From assembly GCA_020161455.1 (NCBI GenBank), contig JAIUNZ010000014.1, forward strand, positions 1 to 52,553: a stretch of DNA of 52,553 nucleotides. The letters run 5' to 3'. The notes below the pieces were generated by a model, which worked only from the letters and a program-made list of their open reading frames with translations, did not search any database and had not been told where the DNA came from. How positions within the stretch are numbered: the first letter of the stretch is position 1; each line of letters opens with the position of its first letter. A program made the position numbers and the translations under genes. This DNA is from Bacteroidota bacterium (GTDB taxonomy: Bacteria > Bacteroidota > Bacteroidia > Flavobacteriales > Flavobacteriaceae). This document shows positions 9,155 to 18,409 of the stretch, piece after piece.

Positions 9155-9372
9155 ACAACTCAATGGGTGACGACTGCAACTGCTTGGGTGAAGCCACCCA
9201 CTCAATTGTAGAGCACTGCAACTGCTCGGGTGAAGCCACCCACTCAATTGTAGAAGACTACAACTGCTCGGGTGAAACCACCCACTCAATTGTAGAAGAC
9301 TACAACTGCTCGGGTGAAGCCACCCGTTGAACGGTAGAGGACTGCAACTGCTCGGGTGACGTCACCTAGAGA
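9155..9372. repeat. 42-bp tandem palindromic repeat, five copies plus a partial
   Basis: Five units begin their hairpin core at 9186, 9228, 9270, 9312 and 9354, exactly 42 bp apart. A degenerate half unit has its core at 9165. Each core is GGGTG-AAGC-CACCC or a variant. The third has AAAC in the loop, and the fifth becomes the perfect palindrome GGTGACGTCACC at 9355-9366. A CAATTG palindrome lies between cores in the inner units. The array fills most of the 375-bp gap between the RluA-type gene and the M1 peptidase gene, both on the minus strand. An open minus-strand frame runs through it only because 42 is a multiple of three and the unit has no stop. Confidence 0.9.
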
Positions 9373-9417
9373 ACCGAAGAAACTATTTTTTTAAAAGAAA
9401 GCGGCTCACAATACTTA

Positions 9418-11064
9418 TCAGAAAGGAGCATGACAATGAATGGTTAATGTTTCTTTGCTGATAGGATGGATAAACGTGATGCTCTCGGCGTGCAAATGCA
9501 AGCGATGGGCTTTTGTTCCATATAAATCATCGCCAACTATAGGTGTGTTAAGTCCAAGTTGATGTGCGGCATGAACACGGAGTTGGTGTGTTCTTCCAGT
9601 AATCGGGTAGAAGTACACCCTAGTTTGAGTAGCGGTTCTTTTTATAATTTCCCAAAGGGTAATAGCTTTTTTGCCATATTCATAACACACCAATTGGTTC
9701 GGTCGGTTGTCTAAATCTACCCGCAATGGCAAATTGATTTCTCCCTTTTCGCCGGGTAGCACACCGTCTAACATGGCAACATATCTTTTTTTGATGCTGC
9801 GTTTAATGAATTGTTGTTGCAACTTTTTATAAACTTCGGTGCTCTTAGCAATAAGCATTATCCCTGAGGTGGACATGTCTAACCGATGTACTACTAACGG
9901 ACCAGTGGCGTCGGGATATAGTTTTTTTGCTCTTCTGGCTACCGAGTCGGTGATTTGTTTACCAGGAACCGAAAGCATCTCGGCAGGTTTATTGACCAAT
10001 GCCAGATAGTCATCCTCAAAAATAATTTCTAGTTCAGTAGTTTCGGCAAGGCTTTGTTCAAAAGGATTGTCCTCAAGCGGAATACCTTGGAGCATGTGTT
10101 TTAAAATAGGTTCGCACTTTCCGGTACAAGCGGGATAAAACTGACCGTGTTTGCGCACTTCTGATTTTGGCGATTTACCCCACCAGAATTCGGCCATGGC
10201 AATGGGTTTCAATTGGTGTTGAAAGGCATAATGAAGTAACTTAGGCGCAGCACATTCACCAGCACCCGCCGGTGGATTGTTGTTAAAAATTTCACCCAAA
10301 CTTTTTAATTCATGGTATTGGTTCAAAAAGGCATATTCCTTAAACAGTTGATGCTGTAAAGCAGCCGATTTTTGTTTGCGTTCTTCTTTAAGATTTTCAA
10401 GCTTTGCTTCAAACGGAGCAACCATTTCTTGTGCTGCAGAGGATTTATGGTGCCAATATTGGGTCATTTTTTTAAGTAAAATGCCTTCGTCTTGACTTTC
10501 TTTATTCAATGCATCTTCTTCCAAAAGGGTTAAGGATTCTGTTCTTTTCTCGGCACGAAGTTTTTTATTTTTCTTAATACTTTTTTTTTGCTCAGCAATT
10601 TCTAATTCGGCTTGCTCTTTCGTTTTTTGAAGCTTTTCTAAAGCAATGTGATAGTTTTTGTTCTCTTCCAACAACTTTATCTTATAATTAATATCGTTGA
10701 GCACTACTTCTTCTTTCTTGAAGAAACCATCGTCGTGCAGCATGTCATATACCGTAGGAACAAAATGAGGCCATTGATTGCTTTCGGCTAGTTTTCCCGA
10801 AAATGCCCAAAGATAGCCTAACTCGTTTTGCCGATTTTGAACCACCAAGACACCAAACATTTTCCCGATTTCCAATCCTTCTTCATCAGGAGTAAGCCCA
10901 AAATTGTGGTGCCATTCTTTTTGTGTTTTCAAATGTTCTTGCAAGGCCTGTGCCGCTAACACACTTAAAGGATGTGGCTCGTAATAAAACGGGAAGGTAA
11001 ATTTGGTAGGCAACGATGCTCCTAAAACAGCAGTGGGAAAAGGTTGGAATAGGGAAGTGCTCAT
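9418..11064 (-). CDS. RluA-family pseudouridine synthase with long N-terminal extension
   Basis: The C-terminal 200 residues of this 548-residue protein are an RluA-type pseudouridine synthase. HRLDMSTSG near residue 393 carries the catalytic aspartate. LVNKPAEMLSVPG precedes it, and GRTHQLRVH follows with the conserved arginine-histidine stretch. These enzymes convert uridines in 23S rRNA or tRNA to pseudouridine. About 340 residues come before the catalytic domain. They include a lysine/glutamate-rich coiled coil at about 130-260 and a cysteine-containing stretch (GAGECAAPKLL, then PACTGKCEPI) near 270-310. This larger form is known in Bacteroidota and some Proteobacteria, but its exact RNA target is not clear. 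The ATG abuts the stop of the DUF389 gene with no gap, so the two are probably co-transcribed. Confidence 0.88.
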   Translation of the reverse strand: MSTSLFQPFPTAVLGASLPTKFTFPFYYEPHPLSVLAAQALQEHLKTQKEWHHNFGLTPDEEGLEIGKMFGVLVVQNRQNELGYLWAFSGKLAESNQWPHFVPTVYDMLHDDGFFKKEEVVLNDINYKIKLLEENKNYHIALEKLQKTKEQAELEIAEQKKSIKKNKKLRAEKRTESLTLLEEDALNKESQDEGILLKKMTQYWHHKSSAAQEMVAPFEAKLENLKEERKQKSAALQHQLFKEYAFLNQYHELKSLGEIFNNNPPAGAGECAAPKLLHYAFQHQLKPIAMAEFWWGKSPKSEVRKHGQFYPACTGKCEPILKHMLQGIPLEDNPFEQSLAETTELEIIFEDDYLALVNKPAEMLSVPGKQITDSVARRAKKLYPDATGPLVVHRLDMSTSGIMLIAKSTEVYKKLQQQFIKRSIKKRYVAMLDGVLPGEKGEINLPLRVDLDNRPNQLVCYEYGKKAITLWEIIKRTATQTRVYFYPITGRTHQLRVHAAHQLGLNTPIVGDDLYGTKAHRLHLHAESITFIHPISKETLTIHCHAPF

Positions 11065-12366
11065 TTATTTGATTTCGGCAAAAACTTTGACTTGCTTTTT
11101 GTTCAATCTTTTTTGTAACCACAACGTCATTTTTTCTGCTTCGGCAGCTTTCAGGTTTTGGGTGCTTTGATAAATCATAACGGGAACCACTCGTGCGCTA
11201 TCAGTGCCTTGGTAAAACTCATGGTTGGAAAAGGAAACCGATTGAATTTGAGGATATAATACTTTTATTTCGCCAAATAGTGTCGTGTTGTTGTATTTGT
11301 TATCCGATATGATTTTTTCCAATTGAGAGATGCGAACATCTTTTTGATTGATATTCGATTCGCGCATGTTGATTTCGGATAAAATAGCATTGCGGATGTC
11401 GGTAGTATCTTGTTTGATGATTAATTCGGCATTAGAGATTCCGTAATTTTCTAAAGATTTGTTGAGTTGTTTTACTTCGCTGTTGGTAAACTTTTTGTTC
11501 AAAAAAGCCACTTCAATTTTCTTAGGGCTAGTATTGGTTTTGATGTTTTTAATCACCATGGCATAGCCTTTAGAATTAAATTCTACGTTAATAAAGTTAT
11601 CTACTTTGTAGTTAAATTTCTTTTCGTCTAATAATTTGTAGGCGAAGTAAATACTAGGAATAACTAAAAGTAATACAACAGCAGTAATCATGTATTTAAT
11701 TCTCTTTTGTTGTGCTTCATCAATAAATTGGAACGATGGATATTTTAAATATTTAACGATGATATAAGTAGAAATACAGATAAACACACAGTTGATAGTA
11801 TAAAGGTATAAAGCTCCAAAAAAGTAACTAAAATTACCAATGGACAAACCATATCCAGCGGTGCACAATGGCGGCATCAAAGCGGTAGCAATGGCAACAC
11901 CTGGAATAGGATTTCCTTTCTCTTTTCGGGTAATAGCAATTACACCTACCAAACCTCCGAAGAAGGCTATCATAACATCATAAATGGTTGGCGAAGTTCT
12001 AGAAAGTAGTTCCGATTGTGTTTCTTTAAATGGGCTAAGAAAAAAGTAAACTGTAGAGAAAATTAAACCGATTAAGGTTACGTTTAATAAATTTCTTAAT
12101 GACTTTTTCAATAAGTCAAAATCATAAATCCCGAGGCTAAATCCTGCACCAACAATTGGACTCATCAATGGAGAAATTAGCATGGCACCGATTACTACGG
12201 CAGATGAATTTACATTTAAACCAATAGAGGCAATGACTATGGCACAAGCCAATATCCAAAGATTGGAGCCACGAAAGGAAATGTTGTTTTTTACATTTTC
12301 TAAAACAACATCTTGGTCGTCTTCACCATTCGAAAGATTGAAAAACCGCAAAATTTTTAGTAGCAT
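11065..12366 (-). CDS. DUF389 membrane protein
   Basis: The first 250 residues of this 433-residue protein contain the DUF389 domain. GSNLWILACAIVIASIGLNVNSSAVVIGAMLISPLMSPIVG and several further hydrophobic segments make about six membrane helices. The last 180 residues are soluble, with a short coiled-coil-like stretch (MRESNINQKDVRISQLEKII) and a final alpha/beta-looking part. DUF389 proteins have no agreed biochemical function. Pairing with a mechanosensitive channel gene 6 bp away suggests an envelope or osmotic role, but that is inference from position. The gene is in a minus-strand series with MscS upstream and the pseudouridine synthase directly downstream. Confidence 0.85.
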   Translation of the reverse strand: MLLKILRFFNLSNGEDDQDVVLENVKNNISFRGSNLWILACAIVIASIGLNVNSSAVVIGAMLISPLMSPIVGAGFSLGIYDFDLLKKSLRNLLNVTLIGLIFSTVYFFLSPFKETQSELLSRTSPTIYDVMIAFFGGLVGVIAITRKEKGNPIPGVAIATALMPPLCTAGYGLSIGNFSYFFGALYLYTINCVFICISTYIIVKYLKYPSFQFIDEAQQKRIKYMITAVVLLLVIPSIYFAYKLLDEKKFNYKVDNFINVEFNSKGYAMVIKNIKTNTSPKKIEVAFLNKKFTNSEVKQLNKSLENYGISNAELIIKQDTTDIRNAILSEINMRESNINQKDVRISQLEKIISDNKYNNTTLFGEIKVLYPQIQSVSFSNHEFYQGTDSARVVPVMIYQSTQNLKAAEAEKMTLWLQKRLNKKQVKVFAEIK

Positions 12367-12372
12367 ACCGAT

Positions 12373-13182
12373 TTATTTTGGTGAATGAACAACGCGCTGT
12401 GGGAATGGAATTTCAATAGTATTTTCATTAAAAAGGTCAAATATCTTAATGCGAATATCACTTTTGATGTTTTCGATTCTAAAAACTTCATTGGACCAAA
12501 ACAAGATGGTGAAGTCGAGAGAAGATTCGCCAAAATCGCTAAAACGGATGATGGGTTCTGGTTTTTTTTCTACGTCTTTATGACTCAAAGTTGCCTCTTT
12601 CAGGAGTTTTATCACTACGTTAACATCAGAATTATAACTGACGCCAACTTTTATTTCAAACCGCGACAAAATATCGTTGTGCGTCCAGTTAACTAGTTGA
12701 TTTTTTGTTAAATCAGTATTTGGAACAATGATGTATTTGTCATCGCGAGTAACTACCATAGTGGTTCTAAAATCAATTTGAACCACTTTGCCCACTAATC
12801 CGTCCACTTCAATAACATCATCTACTTTTACGCTAGAGTCAATGAGAAGGATAATCCCTGAGATAAAATCGCTAAATAAATTTTGCAACCCAAAGCCCAA
12901 GCCTACTAATAATGCCGATGACCCAAGAAGTAGGTAGGATACATTAAAGCCAACAATGTGAAAAAAAGCTATTGCTGTAATAACATAAGCAACATATTTT
13001 ATCAATTGATAGACCGAATATTTTTTGGCTACATCAAATCGGGTACTTTTGGTAATACCAGTTTTTATTATGTATAACAGCAATTTTACAATAAAGAAAA
13101 CAACAATAATCTCCAATAAAGTATAAACTTTGAAGTTAAAATTATCGTATTCTATAAGAGTGTAGTCTAAGAATTCTTTCAA
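12373..13182 (-). CDS. MscS-family mechanosensitive channel
   Basis: The 269-residue inner-membrane protein has two N-terminal helices and then the MscS pore helix and beta domain (GSSALLVGLGFGLQNLFSDFISGIILLIDSSVKVDDVIEV). TMVVTRDDKYIIVPNTDL and NWTHND follow. The C-terminal alpha/beta domain is present. MscS channels open on membrane tension and release small solutes in hypo-osmotic shock. The size is close to E. coli MscS. The gene is 6 bp upstream of DUF389 on the same strand and follows the acyl-CoA carboxylase gene by 39 bp. A second, shorter MscS-like protein is at 42392-42922. Confidence 0.9.
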   Translation of the reverse strand: MKEFLDYTLIEYDNFNFKVYTLLEIIVVFFIVKLLLYIIKTGITKSTRFDVAKKYSVYQLIKYVAYVITAIAFFHIVGFNVSYLLLGSSALLVGLGFGLQNLFSDFISGIILLIDSSVKVDDVIEVDGLVGKVVQIDFRTTMVVTRDDKYIIVPNTDLTKNQLVNWTHNDILSRFEIKVGVSYNSDVNVVIKLLKEATLSHKDVEKKPEPIIRFSDFGESSLDFTILFWSNEVFRIENIKSDIRIKIFDLFNENTIEIPFPQRVVHSPK

Positions 13183-13221
13183 GTGAATTGTGTTTTTATT
13201 ACTGTATGAATGTACAAAAAA

Positions 13222-14850
13222 TTATACTTGCAAGACACCTAAGTTAAATTTTTTATCAATAGGAGCATGATTTGCGGCTTCAATTCCCATCGAAATCCAT
13301 GTTCGGGTTTCTAATGGGTCGATGATGGCATCAGTCCATAAACGAGCAGCAGCATAATAAGGAGAAACTTGTGCATCGTAACGGGCTTTTATTTTATCAA
13401 ATAGTTCTTGTTCTACTTTTTCATCTACAGGTTGTCCGCTATTTTTAAGAGAAGCGGCTTCAATTTGTGCCAATACTTTTGCGGCTTGCGTTCCACCCAT
13501 TACAGCTAGTTCGGCACTTGGCCAGGCAAATATTAATCTTGGGTCGTATGCTTTTCCACACATGGCATAATTTCCAGCACCATAGGAATTCCCAATAACA
13601 ACGGTAAATTTTGGTACTACAGAGTTAGAAACAGCGTTTACCATTTTGGCACCATCTTTTATAATGCCACCATGTTCACTTTTAGAACCTACCATAAATC
13701 CGGTGACATCTTGAAGAAAAACTAATGGAATTTTCTTTTGGTTGCAGTTGGCTATAAATCGAGTGGCTTTATCTGCAGAATCGGAATAAATCACGCCGCC
13801 AAACTGGATTTCACCTTTTTTAGTTTTAGAAACCGTACGTTGATTGGCTACAATTCCAACAGCCCAACCGTCAATTCGTGCATAGCAAGTAATGATGGAT
13901 TTACCATAATCTTCTTTATACATGTCCATTTCGGAGTTGTCCACCAAACGTTTGATTACTTCCATCATGTCGTATTGGTCAGAACGAGATTTAGGGATAA
14001 TACCATAAATATCTTTTGCCTCTAAAGTCGGTTTTTCACTTTTTACTCTGTTGAAACCTGCTTTATCATAATCGCCAATTTTTCCAACAATGCTTTTTAT
14101 TCGGTCTAAAGCATCTTTATCGTCTTTGGCTTTATAATCGGTAACCCCTGATATTTCACAATGTGTAGTGGCACCACCAAGGGTTTCGTTGTCTATATTT
14201 TCTCCGATAGCGGCTTTAACTAAATAACTTCCTGCCAAGAATATACTTCCTGTTTTGTCAACTATCATAGCTTCGTCACTCATAATTGGTAAATAAGCAC
14301 CACCAGCAACACAACTTCCCATAACAGCAGCAATTTGGGTTATTCCCATGCTAGACATCACGGCGTTATTTCTAAAAATGCGTCCAAAATGTTCTTTATC
14401 TGGGAAAATTTCATCTTGCATAGGTAAATATACGCCGGCAGAATCGACAAGATATATTATGGGTAAACGGTTTTCCATAGCAATTTCTTGTGCTCGTAAA
14501 TTCTTTTTACCTGTAATTGGAAACCAAGCGCCAGCTTTTACGGTGGCATCATTAGCTACAACAATGCATTGTTTTCCAGCGATGTATCCAATTTTTACAA
14601 CAACACCACCAGAGGGACAACCACCGTGTTCGGCATACATTCCATCTCCAACAAAAGCACCAATTTCGATACTCTCTTTTTTAGCATCTAACAGGTAATC
14701 AATTCTTTCGCGGGCTGACATTTTGCCTTCTTGATGAAGTTTGGCAATGCGTTTTTCTCCTCCACCAAGTTTTACTTTGGCAAAGCGTTGTTTTAAATCA
14801 GATAATAAAAGTTTATTGTGATCTTCGTTTTTATTGAAGTTAATATCCAT
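13222..14850 (-). CDS. Acyl-CoA carboxylase beta subunit, methylcrotonyl-CoA-carboxylase type
   Basis: The 542-residue carboxyltransferase has the two crotonase-like halves of the biotin-dependent carboxylases. FGRIFRNNAVMSSMGI, GSCVAGGAYLPIMSDE and LGGATTHCEISGVTDY resemble the methylcrotonyl-CoA carboxylase beta chain of leucine breakdown more than the propionyl-CoA enzyme. GNSYGAGNYAMCGKAYDPR in the second half is the conserved acyl-CoA site. The enzyme moves a carboxyl group from carboxybiotin to an acyl-CoA. No biotin carboxylase or biotin carrier gene is adjacent, so the alpha subunit must be encoded elsewhere. The substrate assignment is therefore moderate. The start ATG at 14850 gives a normal N-terminus. 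Confidence 0.88.
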   Translation of the reverse strand: MDINFNKNEDHNKLLLSDLKQRFAKVKLGGGEKRIAKLHQEGKMSARERIDYLLDAKKESIEIGAFVGDGMYAEHGGCPSGGVVVKIGYIAGKQCIVVANDATVKAGAWFPITGKKNLRAQEIAMENRLPIIYLVDSAGVYLPMQDEIFPDKEHFGRIFRNNAVMSSMGITQIAAVMGSCVAGGAYLPIMSDEAMIVDKTGSIFLAGSYLVKAAIGENIDNETLGGATTHCEISGVTDYKAKDDKDALDRIKSIVGKIGDYDKAGFNRVKSEKPTLEAKDIYGIIPKSRSDQYDMMEVIKRLVDNSEMDMYKEDYGKSIITCYARIDGWAVGIVANQRTVSKTKKGEIQFGGVIYSDSADKATRFIANCNQKKIPLVFLQDVTGFMVGSKSEHGGIIKDGAKMVNAVSNSVVPKFTVVIGNSYGAGNYAMCGKAYDPRLIFAWPSAELAVMGGTQAAKVLAQIEAASLKNSGQPVDEKVEQELFDKIKARYDAQVSPYYAAARLWTDAIIDPLETRTWISMGIEAANHAPIDKKFNLGVLQV

Positions 14851-15010
14851 AGTAAAGAATAGTTTATTTTATAAATCGAAGGCTAATGTACGAAATCGTT
14901 TTAATTTTAAAAAAGTCTTTTAATTATGTTTCGAAATCAAATGTTAAGAAATTGTAAAATAAGAGTTTTTTATAGTTGTGTAAATTAATATTCAATTAAC
15001 ATAAGAGTAA

Positions 15011-15018
15011 TACATTTG
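15011..15018 (+). promoter_or_regulatory. -7 element for the phosphate-transport genes
   Basis: TACATTTG matches TAnnTTTG and is 19 bp before the DUF47 start. I see no clear TTTG at the expected -33 distance, so strength is uncertain. Confidence 0.5.
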
Positions 15019-15036
15019 CACCAAAATTAAATAAGT

Positions 15037-15681
15037 ATGACTTTAAATAATCTTTTCCAGTTTTTAGTGCCGAAAGATAAAAAATTCTTTCCTCTTTTTG
15101 AAGAAGCCTCTTCCAATTTAGTTTTATTAGCAGAAGCATTGCATGAAGGTGTAAATGCACCAAAAGGAGAAAGAGAAAACTATTTTAAAAGAGTTGAAGA
15201 AATAGAGGCTGTTCTTGAAGAAATAACCCATAAAACTCACCTTGAATTAAGTCGTAATTTTATCACTCCTTTTGATAGAGAGGATATTCACGGATTAATA
15301 AAATCAATGGATAACGTTGCCGATTTTATGCATGGTGCTGCTAGTAGAATGCGTTTGTATCAGGTAGATAAAATTACTAAATCTATTCGTAAACTGACAG
15401 AAATAAATGTGGAAGCTTGTCAATTAATTCATGTAGGTATCTTGCAATTGAAAGATATGAAAGACCACAAAGCTATAAAAGATACTTGTAAAAAAATAAA
15501 CAAATTAGAAAGTAAAGCCGATTCGGTTTTTGATAAAGCAGTTGCCGATATTTTTGAAAATGAGACTGATGTTAAGAACATTATTAAATACAAAGAAGTT
15601 CTTGCGGCATTAGAATCAGCTTCAGATAAATGTAAAAGTGTTTCCAACGTAATGGAACAAATTTCAGTTAAACATTCATAA
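15037..15681 (+). CDS. DUF47-family PhoU-like phosphate transport accessory protein
   Basis: The 214-residue, mostly helical protein belongs to the DUF47 family, which is distantly related to PhoU. Its features are the FEEASSNLVLLAEALHEG start, a TPFDREDIHGLIKSMDNVADFMHGAA core, and late helices with the paired acidic/basic pattern of PhoU repeats. Genes of this family are very often next to PiT phosphate carriers, as here: the PiT gene begins 24 bp later. The protein is thought to modulate the carrier or phosphate homeostasis from the cytoplasmic side. Its direct role is not established. The two genes plus the porin that follows make a phosphate uptake unit. Confidence 0.9.
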   Translation: MTLNNLFQFLVPKDKKFFPLFEEASSNLVLLAEALHEGVNAPKGERENYFKRVEEIEAVLEEITHKTHLELSRNFITPFDREDIHGLIKSMDNVADFMHGAASRMRLYQVDKITKSIRKLTEINVEACQLIHVGILQLKDMKDHKAIKDTCKKINKLESKADSVFDKAVADIFENETDVKNIIKYKEVLAALESASDKCKSVSNVMEQISVKHS

Positions 15682-15705
15682 ATAGTTCTTCAAAATCCAA
15701 CTTTT

Positions 15706-17037
15706 ATGGACTTTACTTTACTTCTTGTAATAATATTTTTATCCTTAATATTCGATTATATTAATGGTTTTCATGACGCTGCCAATTCTATTGCAACTAT
15801 TGTTGCAACAAAAGTTTTAACCCCGTTTCAAGCGGTGATGTGGGCAGCTTTCTTTAACTTTATGGCATATTGGGTTTTCGGCTTTGGAGTAGCCGACACC
15901 GTTGCCAAAACGGCACACACCAGTAGTATTGATTTAACAGTTATACTTGCAGGAGTTATAGCCGCCATTATCTGGAATTTATTAACATGGTGGAAAGGTA
16001 TTCCTTCATCATCATCACACACCTTGATTGGAGGATTTGCAGGAGCTGCCATTGCCCATGGATTTAGAGACGTAACAGATCCTGAACATTTTGGCTTTAA
16101 AATTGTCAATTGGTATAAAGATGCAAAGGCAGGTGAGTTATTACCTTCCGGAGTTTTTATTATTATTTTATTTATCGTTTTCGCTCCACTTTTAGGGATG
16201 ATTATATCCTATTTCTTATCGTTATGGATGATGTATTCTTCTAAGAAAAATATATATCCAAAGCTATTAACAGTGGTTTTGATGTTGTTAGGAATTTGGT
16301 TTTTTGCATCAGTTTTAAACTTTAATGTAACTCCTGAAAAGGCAATTTTTCATAATAAGTTTTGGTATTTTATTAGTGAATCGCACAACATTAAATGGTT
16401 TTTGGTAGCAATAATCTTTTACAGTTTAGCAATCTTTAATTTATTCTTCAGTAGTTTGTCAACAGCCAATGCTGAACGTGTTTTGAAAAAAATGCAATTA
16501 ATATCTTCTGCTGCATTTAGTTTGGGTCATGGAGGAAATGATTCTCAGAAAGTAATGGGAATTATTGCAGCTGCTGTTGCTGTTTATTTAAAAACAAATC
16601 CTACGACTAATATGTCTGATGGTTGGCTTGATTTAAATGTAGTATTACCTTCTGTTAAAGATGGTGTCGAAGTAGCAGGGGTTATGCCAGAATGGATACC
16701 ATTAACATGTTATACCGTAATCGCTTTAGGAACACTATCTGGTGGATGGAAGATTGTGAAAACAATGGGTTCTAAGATTACTAAAGTTACGGCATTTGAA
16801 GGTGTTGTAGCGGAATCGGCTGGTGCGTTAACGTTATTCTCAACAGAACATTTCAAAATTCCAGTTTCTACAACACATACTATTACAGGTTCAATTATTG
16901 GAGTAGGTGTAACAAAGAGAGTTTCTGCAGTTCGTTGGGGTGTTACTGTTAAATTGCTTTGGGCATGGGTGCTTACCATTCCAGTTTCTGCAGTTTTAGC
17001 AGGATTAATTTATTATATACTAAAATTATTTTTATAA
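15706..17037 (+). CDS. PiT-family inorganic phosphate transporter
   Basis: The 443-residue inner-membrane carrier has two copies of the PiT signature. The first is GFHDAANSIATIVATKVL near residue 21, and the second is the GHGGNDSQKVMGII repeat in the second half. SSSHTLIGGFAGAAIAHG and STTHTITGSIIGVGVTKR are the two matching helix-turn segments. PiT carriers move phosphate, usually as metal-phosphate, with a proton or sodium ion. The length and about ten membrane helices fit the family. It follows the DUF47 gene by 24 bp. A terminator lies between it and the porin gene, so the porin may also have its own transcription. Confidence 0.94.
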   Translation: MDFTLLLVIIFLSLIFDYINGFHDAANSIATIVATKVLTPFQAVMWAAFFNFMAYWVFGFGVADTVAKTAHTSSIDLTVILAGVIAAIIWNLLTWWKGIPSSSSHTLIGGFAGAAIAHGFRDVTDPEHFGFKIVNWYKDAKAGELLPSGVFIIILFIVFAPLLGMIISYFLSLWMMYSSKKNIYPKLLTVVLMLLGIWFFASVLNFNVTPEKAIFHNKFWYFISESHNIKWFLVAIIFYSLAIFNLFFSSLSTANAERVLKKMQLISSAAFSLGHGGNDSQKVMGIIAAAVAVYLKTNPTTNMSDGWLDLNVVLPSVKDGVEVAGVMPEWIPLTCYTVIALGTLSGGWKIVKTMGSKITKVTAFEGVVAESAGALTLFSTEHFKIPVSTTHTITGSIIGVGVTKRVSAVRWGVTVKLLWAWVLTIPVSAVLAGLIYYILKLFL

Positions 17038-17051
17038 AAAAAATCGGTTTT

Positions 17052-17082
17052 AAAAAGCTAACAGTAAGTGTTGGCTTTTTTT
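17052..17082 (+). terminator. Intrinsic terminator after the PiT gene
   Basis: AAAAAGCTAACA pairs with TGTTGGCTTTTT, with one G-T pair, and is followed by a T-run. Confidence 0.75.
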
Positions 17083-17134
17083 ATATCAAAAATGGTATAG
17101 TTATCAAATCTTTAATTTAAAGTAAATTTAAAAA

Positions 17135-18358
17135 ATGAAGAAAATCTACTTAGTATTAATCTTGTTTCTTTCTATTGCTGGAAACGCACAAGTATCAATC
17201 GAACAAACAAAACATAATAATGACATAAAGTTATCGGCATTACCCTATTATAGCTTTGGAAAAGGAATTGGAATTACATCTCCTGATAGCTTGTTTCAAT
17301 TTAACATTCGATTCAGAATGCAAAATCGTGTTACCTATATTGAAAATGATGGTGAAAACGGAGCTTATGATGGACAAATTCGCAGACTTAGACTACGTTT
17401 TGATGGTTATGTTGGTAATCCTAAGTTTCTTTATGCGGTTCAATTATCTTTTGCACCTGGTGATGTTGGCGAAATTCATGATGGTGAAAACATTAATATT
17501 ATTCGTGATGCAGTTGTTTTTTACAGACCAAATAAGCATTGGAATATTGGTTTTGGTCAAACAAAGTTACCAGGAAATAGGCAAAGAGTTAATTCTTCAG
17601 GAGGATTACAATTAACAGATAGGACTATAAACAATGCTAAGTTTACGATTGATAGAGATTTTGGTTTTCAATTTCACAATATTAATGAATACAAAGATAA
17701 ATTCTCCTATAATTTTAAAACAGCAATTTCTACGGGTGAAGGTCGAAATGTGACTGGCAAATCTGATGATGGTGTAGCCTTGACGGGTAAAATAGAATTG
17801 CAACCTTTCGGAGCTTTTACTAAAGATGGAACTTATTTTGAAGGCGACGTTGTTCGAGAAAAAAAGCCAAAATTATTAATTTCTGGTGCTTTTCAACAAA
17901 ATAATCAAGCACAAAGAACACAAGGTCAATTAGGAAGTGATTTGTTTGAGAAAAGAACAATGAAATCCTTTTTTCTTGACGGAATGTTTAAGTACAATGG
18001 TTGGGCAGCAATGATGAGCTATATGTCAAGAACGACTTCAAAAAATGCATTGACCTATAATCCTGAAGATGTAACCGAGTTTAATTATGTATATGTAGGT
18101 CATGGTTTCGACTATCAAGCAAGTTATGTAACGAAATCAAACTATGAGTTTATAGCACGTTATTCTACCCAAAATGTTGGAAAAGATATTGAAGCTTATG
18201 CACCAAATACACGCGAATATTCAGTTGGTGTAACAAAGTACATTTGGGAACATACATTTAAACTTCAAACAGAAATAAACTACGATTCATTGAAATTCTA
18301 TAATGGTTCCACAAAAAATAATTGGTACCTAAGATTTCAAGTAGAAATTGGAATTTAA
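17135..18358 (+). CDS. OprO/OprP-like outer-membrane porin
   Basis: The 407-residue protein has a signal peptide (MKKIYLVLILFLSIAGNAQ) and then a beta-barrel rich in alternating polar/aromatic strands. Examples are FQFNIRFRMQNRVTYIE, RRLRLRFDGYVG and KFLYAVQLSFAPGDVG. This is the pattern of the phosphate-selective porin O/P family. It ends in a typical barrel strand (WYLRFQVEIGI). Its place directly after DUF47 and PiT supports a role in letting phosphate or phosphorylated compounds through the outer membrane. Selectivity itself cannot be read from the sequence. A separate transcript is possible because a terminator precedes it. Confidence 0.85.
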   Translation: MKKIYLVLILFLSIAGNAQVSIEQTKHNNDIKLSALPYYSFGKGIGITSPDSLFQFNIRFRMQNRVTYIENDGENGAYDGQIRRLRLRFDGYVGNPKFLYAVQLSFAPGDVGEIHDGENINIIRDAVVFYRPNKHWNIGFGQTKLPGNRQRVNSSGGLQLTDRTINNAKFTIDRDFGFQFHNINEYKDKFSYNFKTAISTGEGRNVTGKSDDGVALTGKIELQPFGAFTKDGTYFEGDVVREKKPKLLISGAFQQNNQAQRTQGQLGSDLFEKRTMKSFFLDGMFKYNGWAAMMSYMSRTTSKNALTYNPEDVTEFNYVYVGHGFDYQASYVTKSNYEFIARYSTQNVGKDIEAYAPNTREYSVGVTKYIWEHTFKLQTEINYDSLKFYNGSTKNNWYLRFQVEIGI

Positions 18359-18409
18359 CATTTGTCTATATTGTATAAAATTTTAATTTCTTATTTTTAT
18401 AAAAAAAAG

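Noticed and set aside
9074-9289. 71-residue minus-strand frame with LSGWLHPSSCS repeats
   Set aside because: The frame is open only because the tandem unit is 42 bp and lacks a stop. It spans palindromes, and composition and context do not suit a protein.
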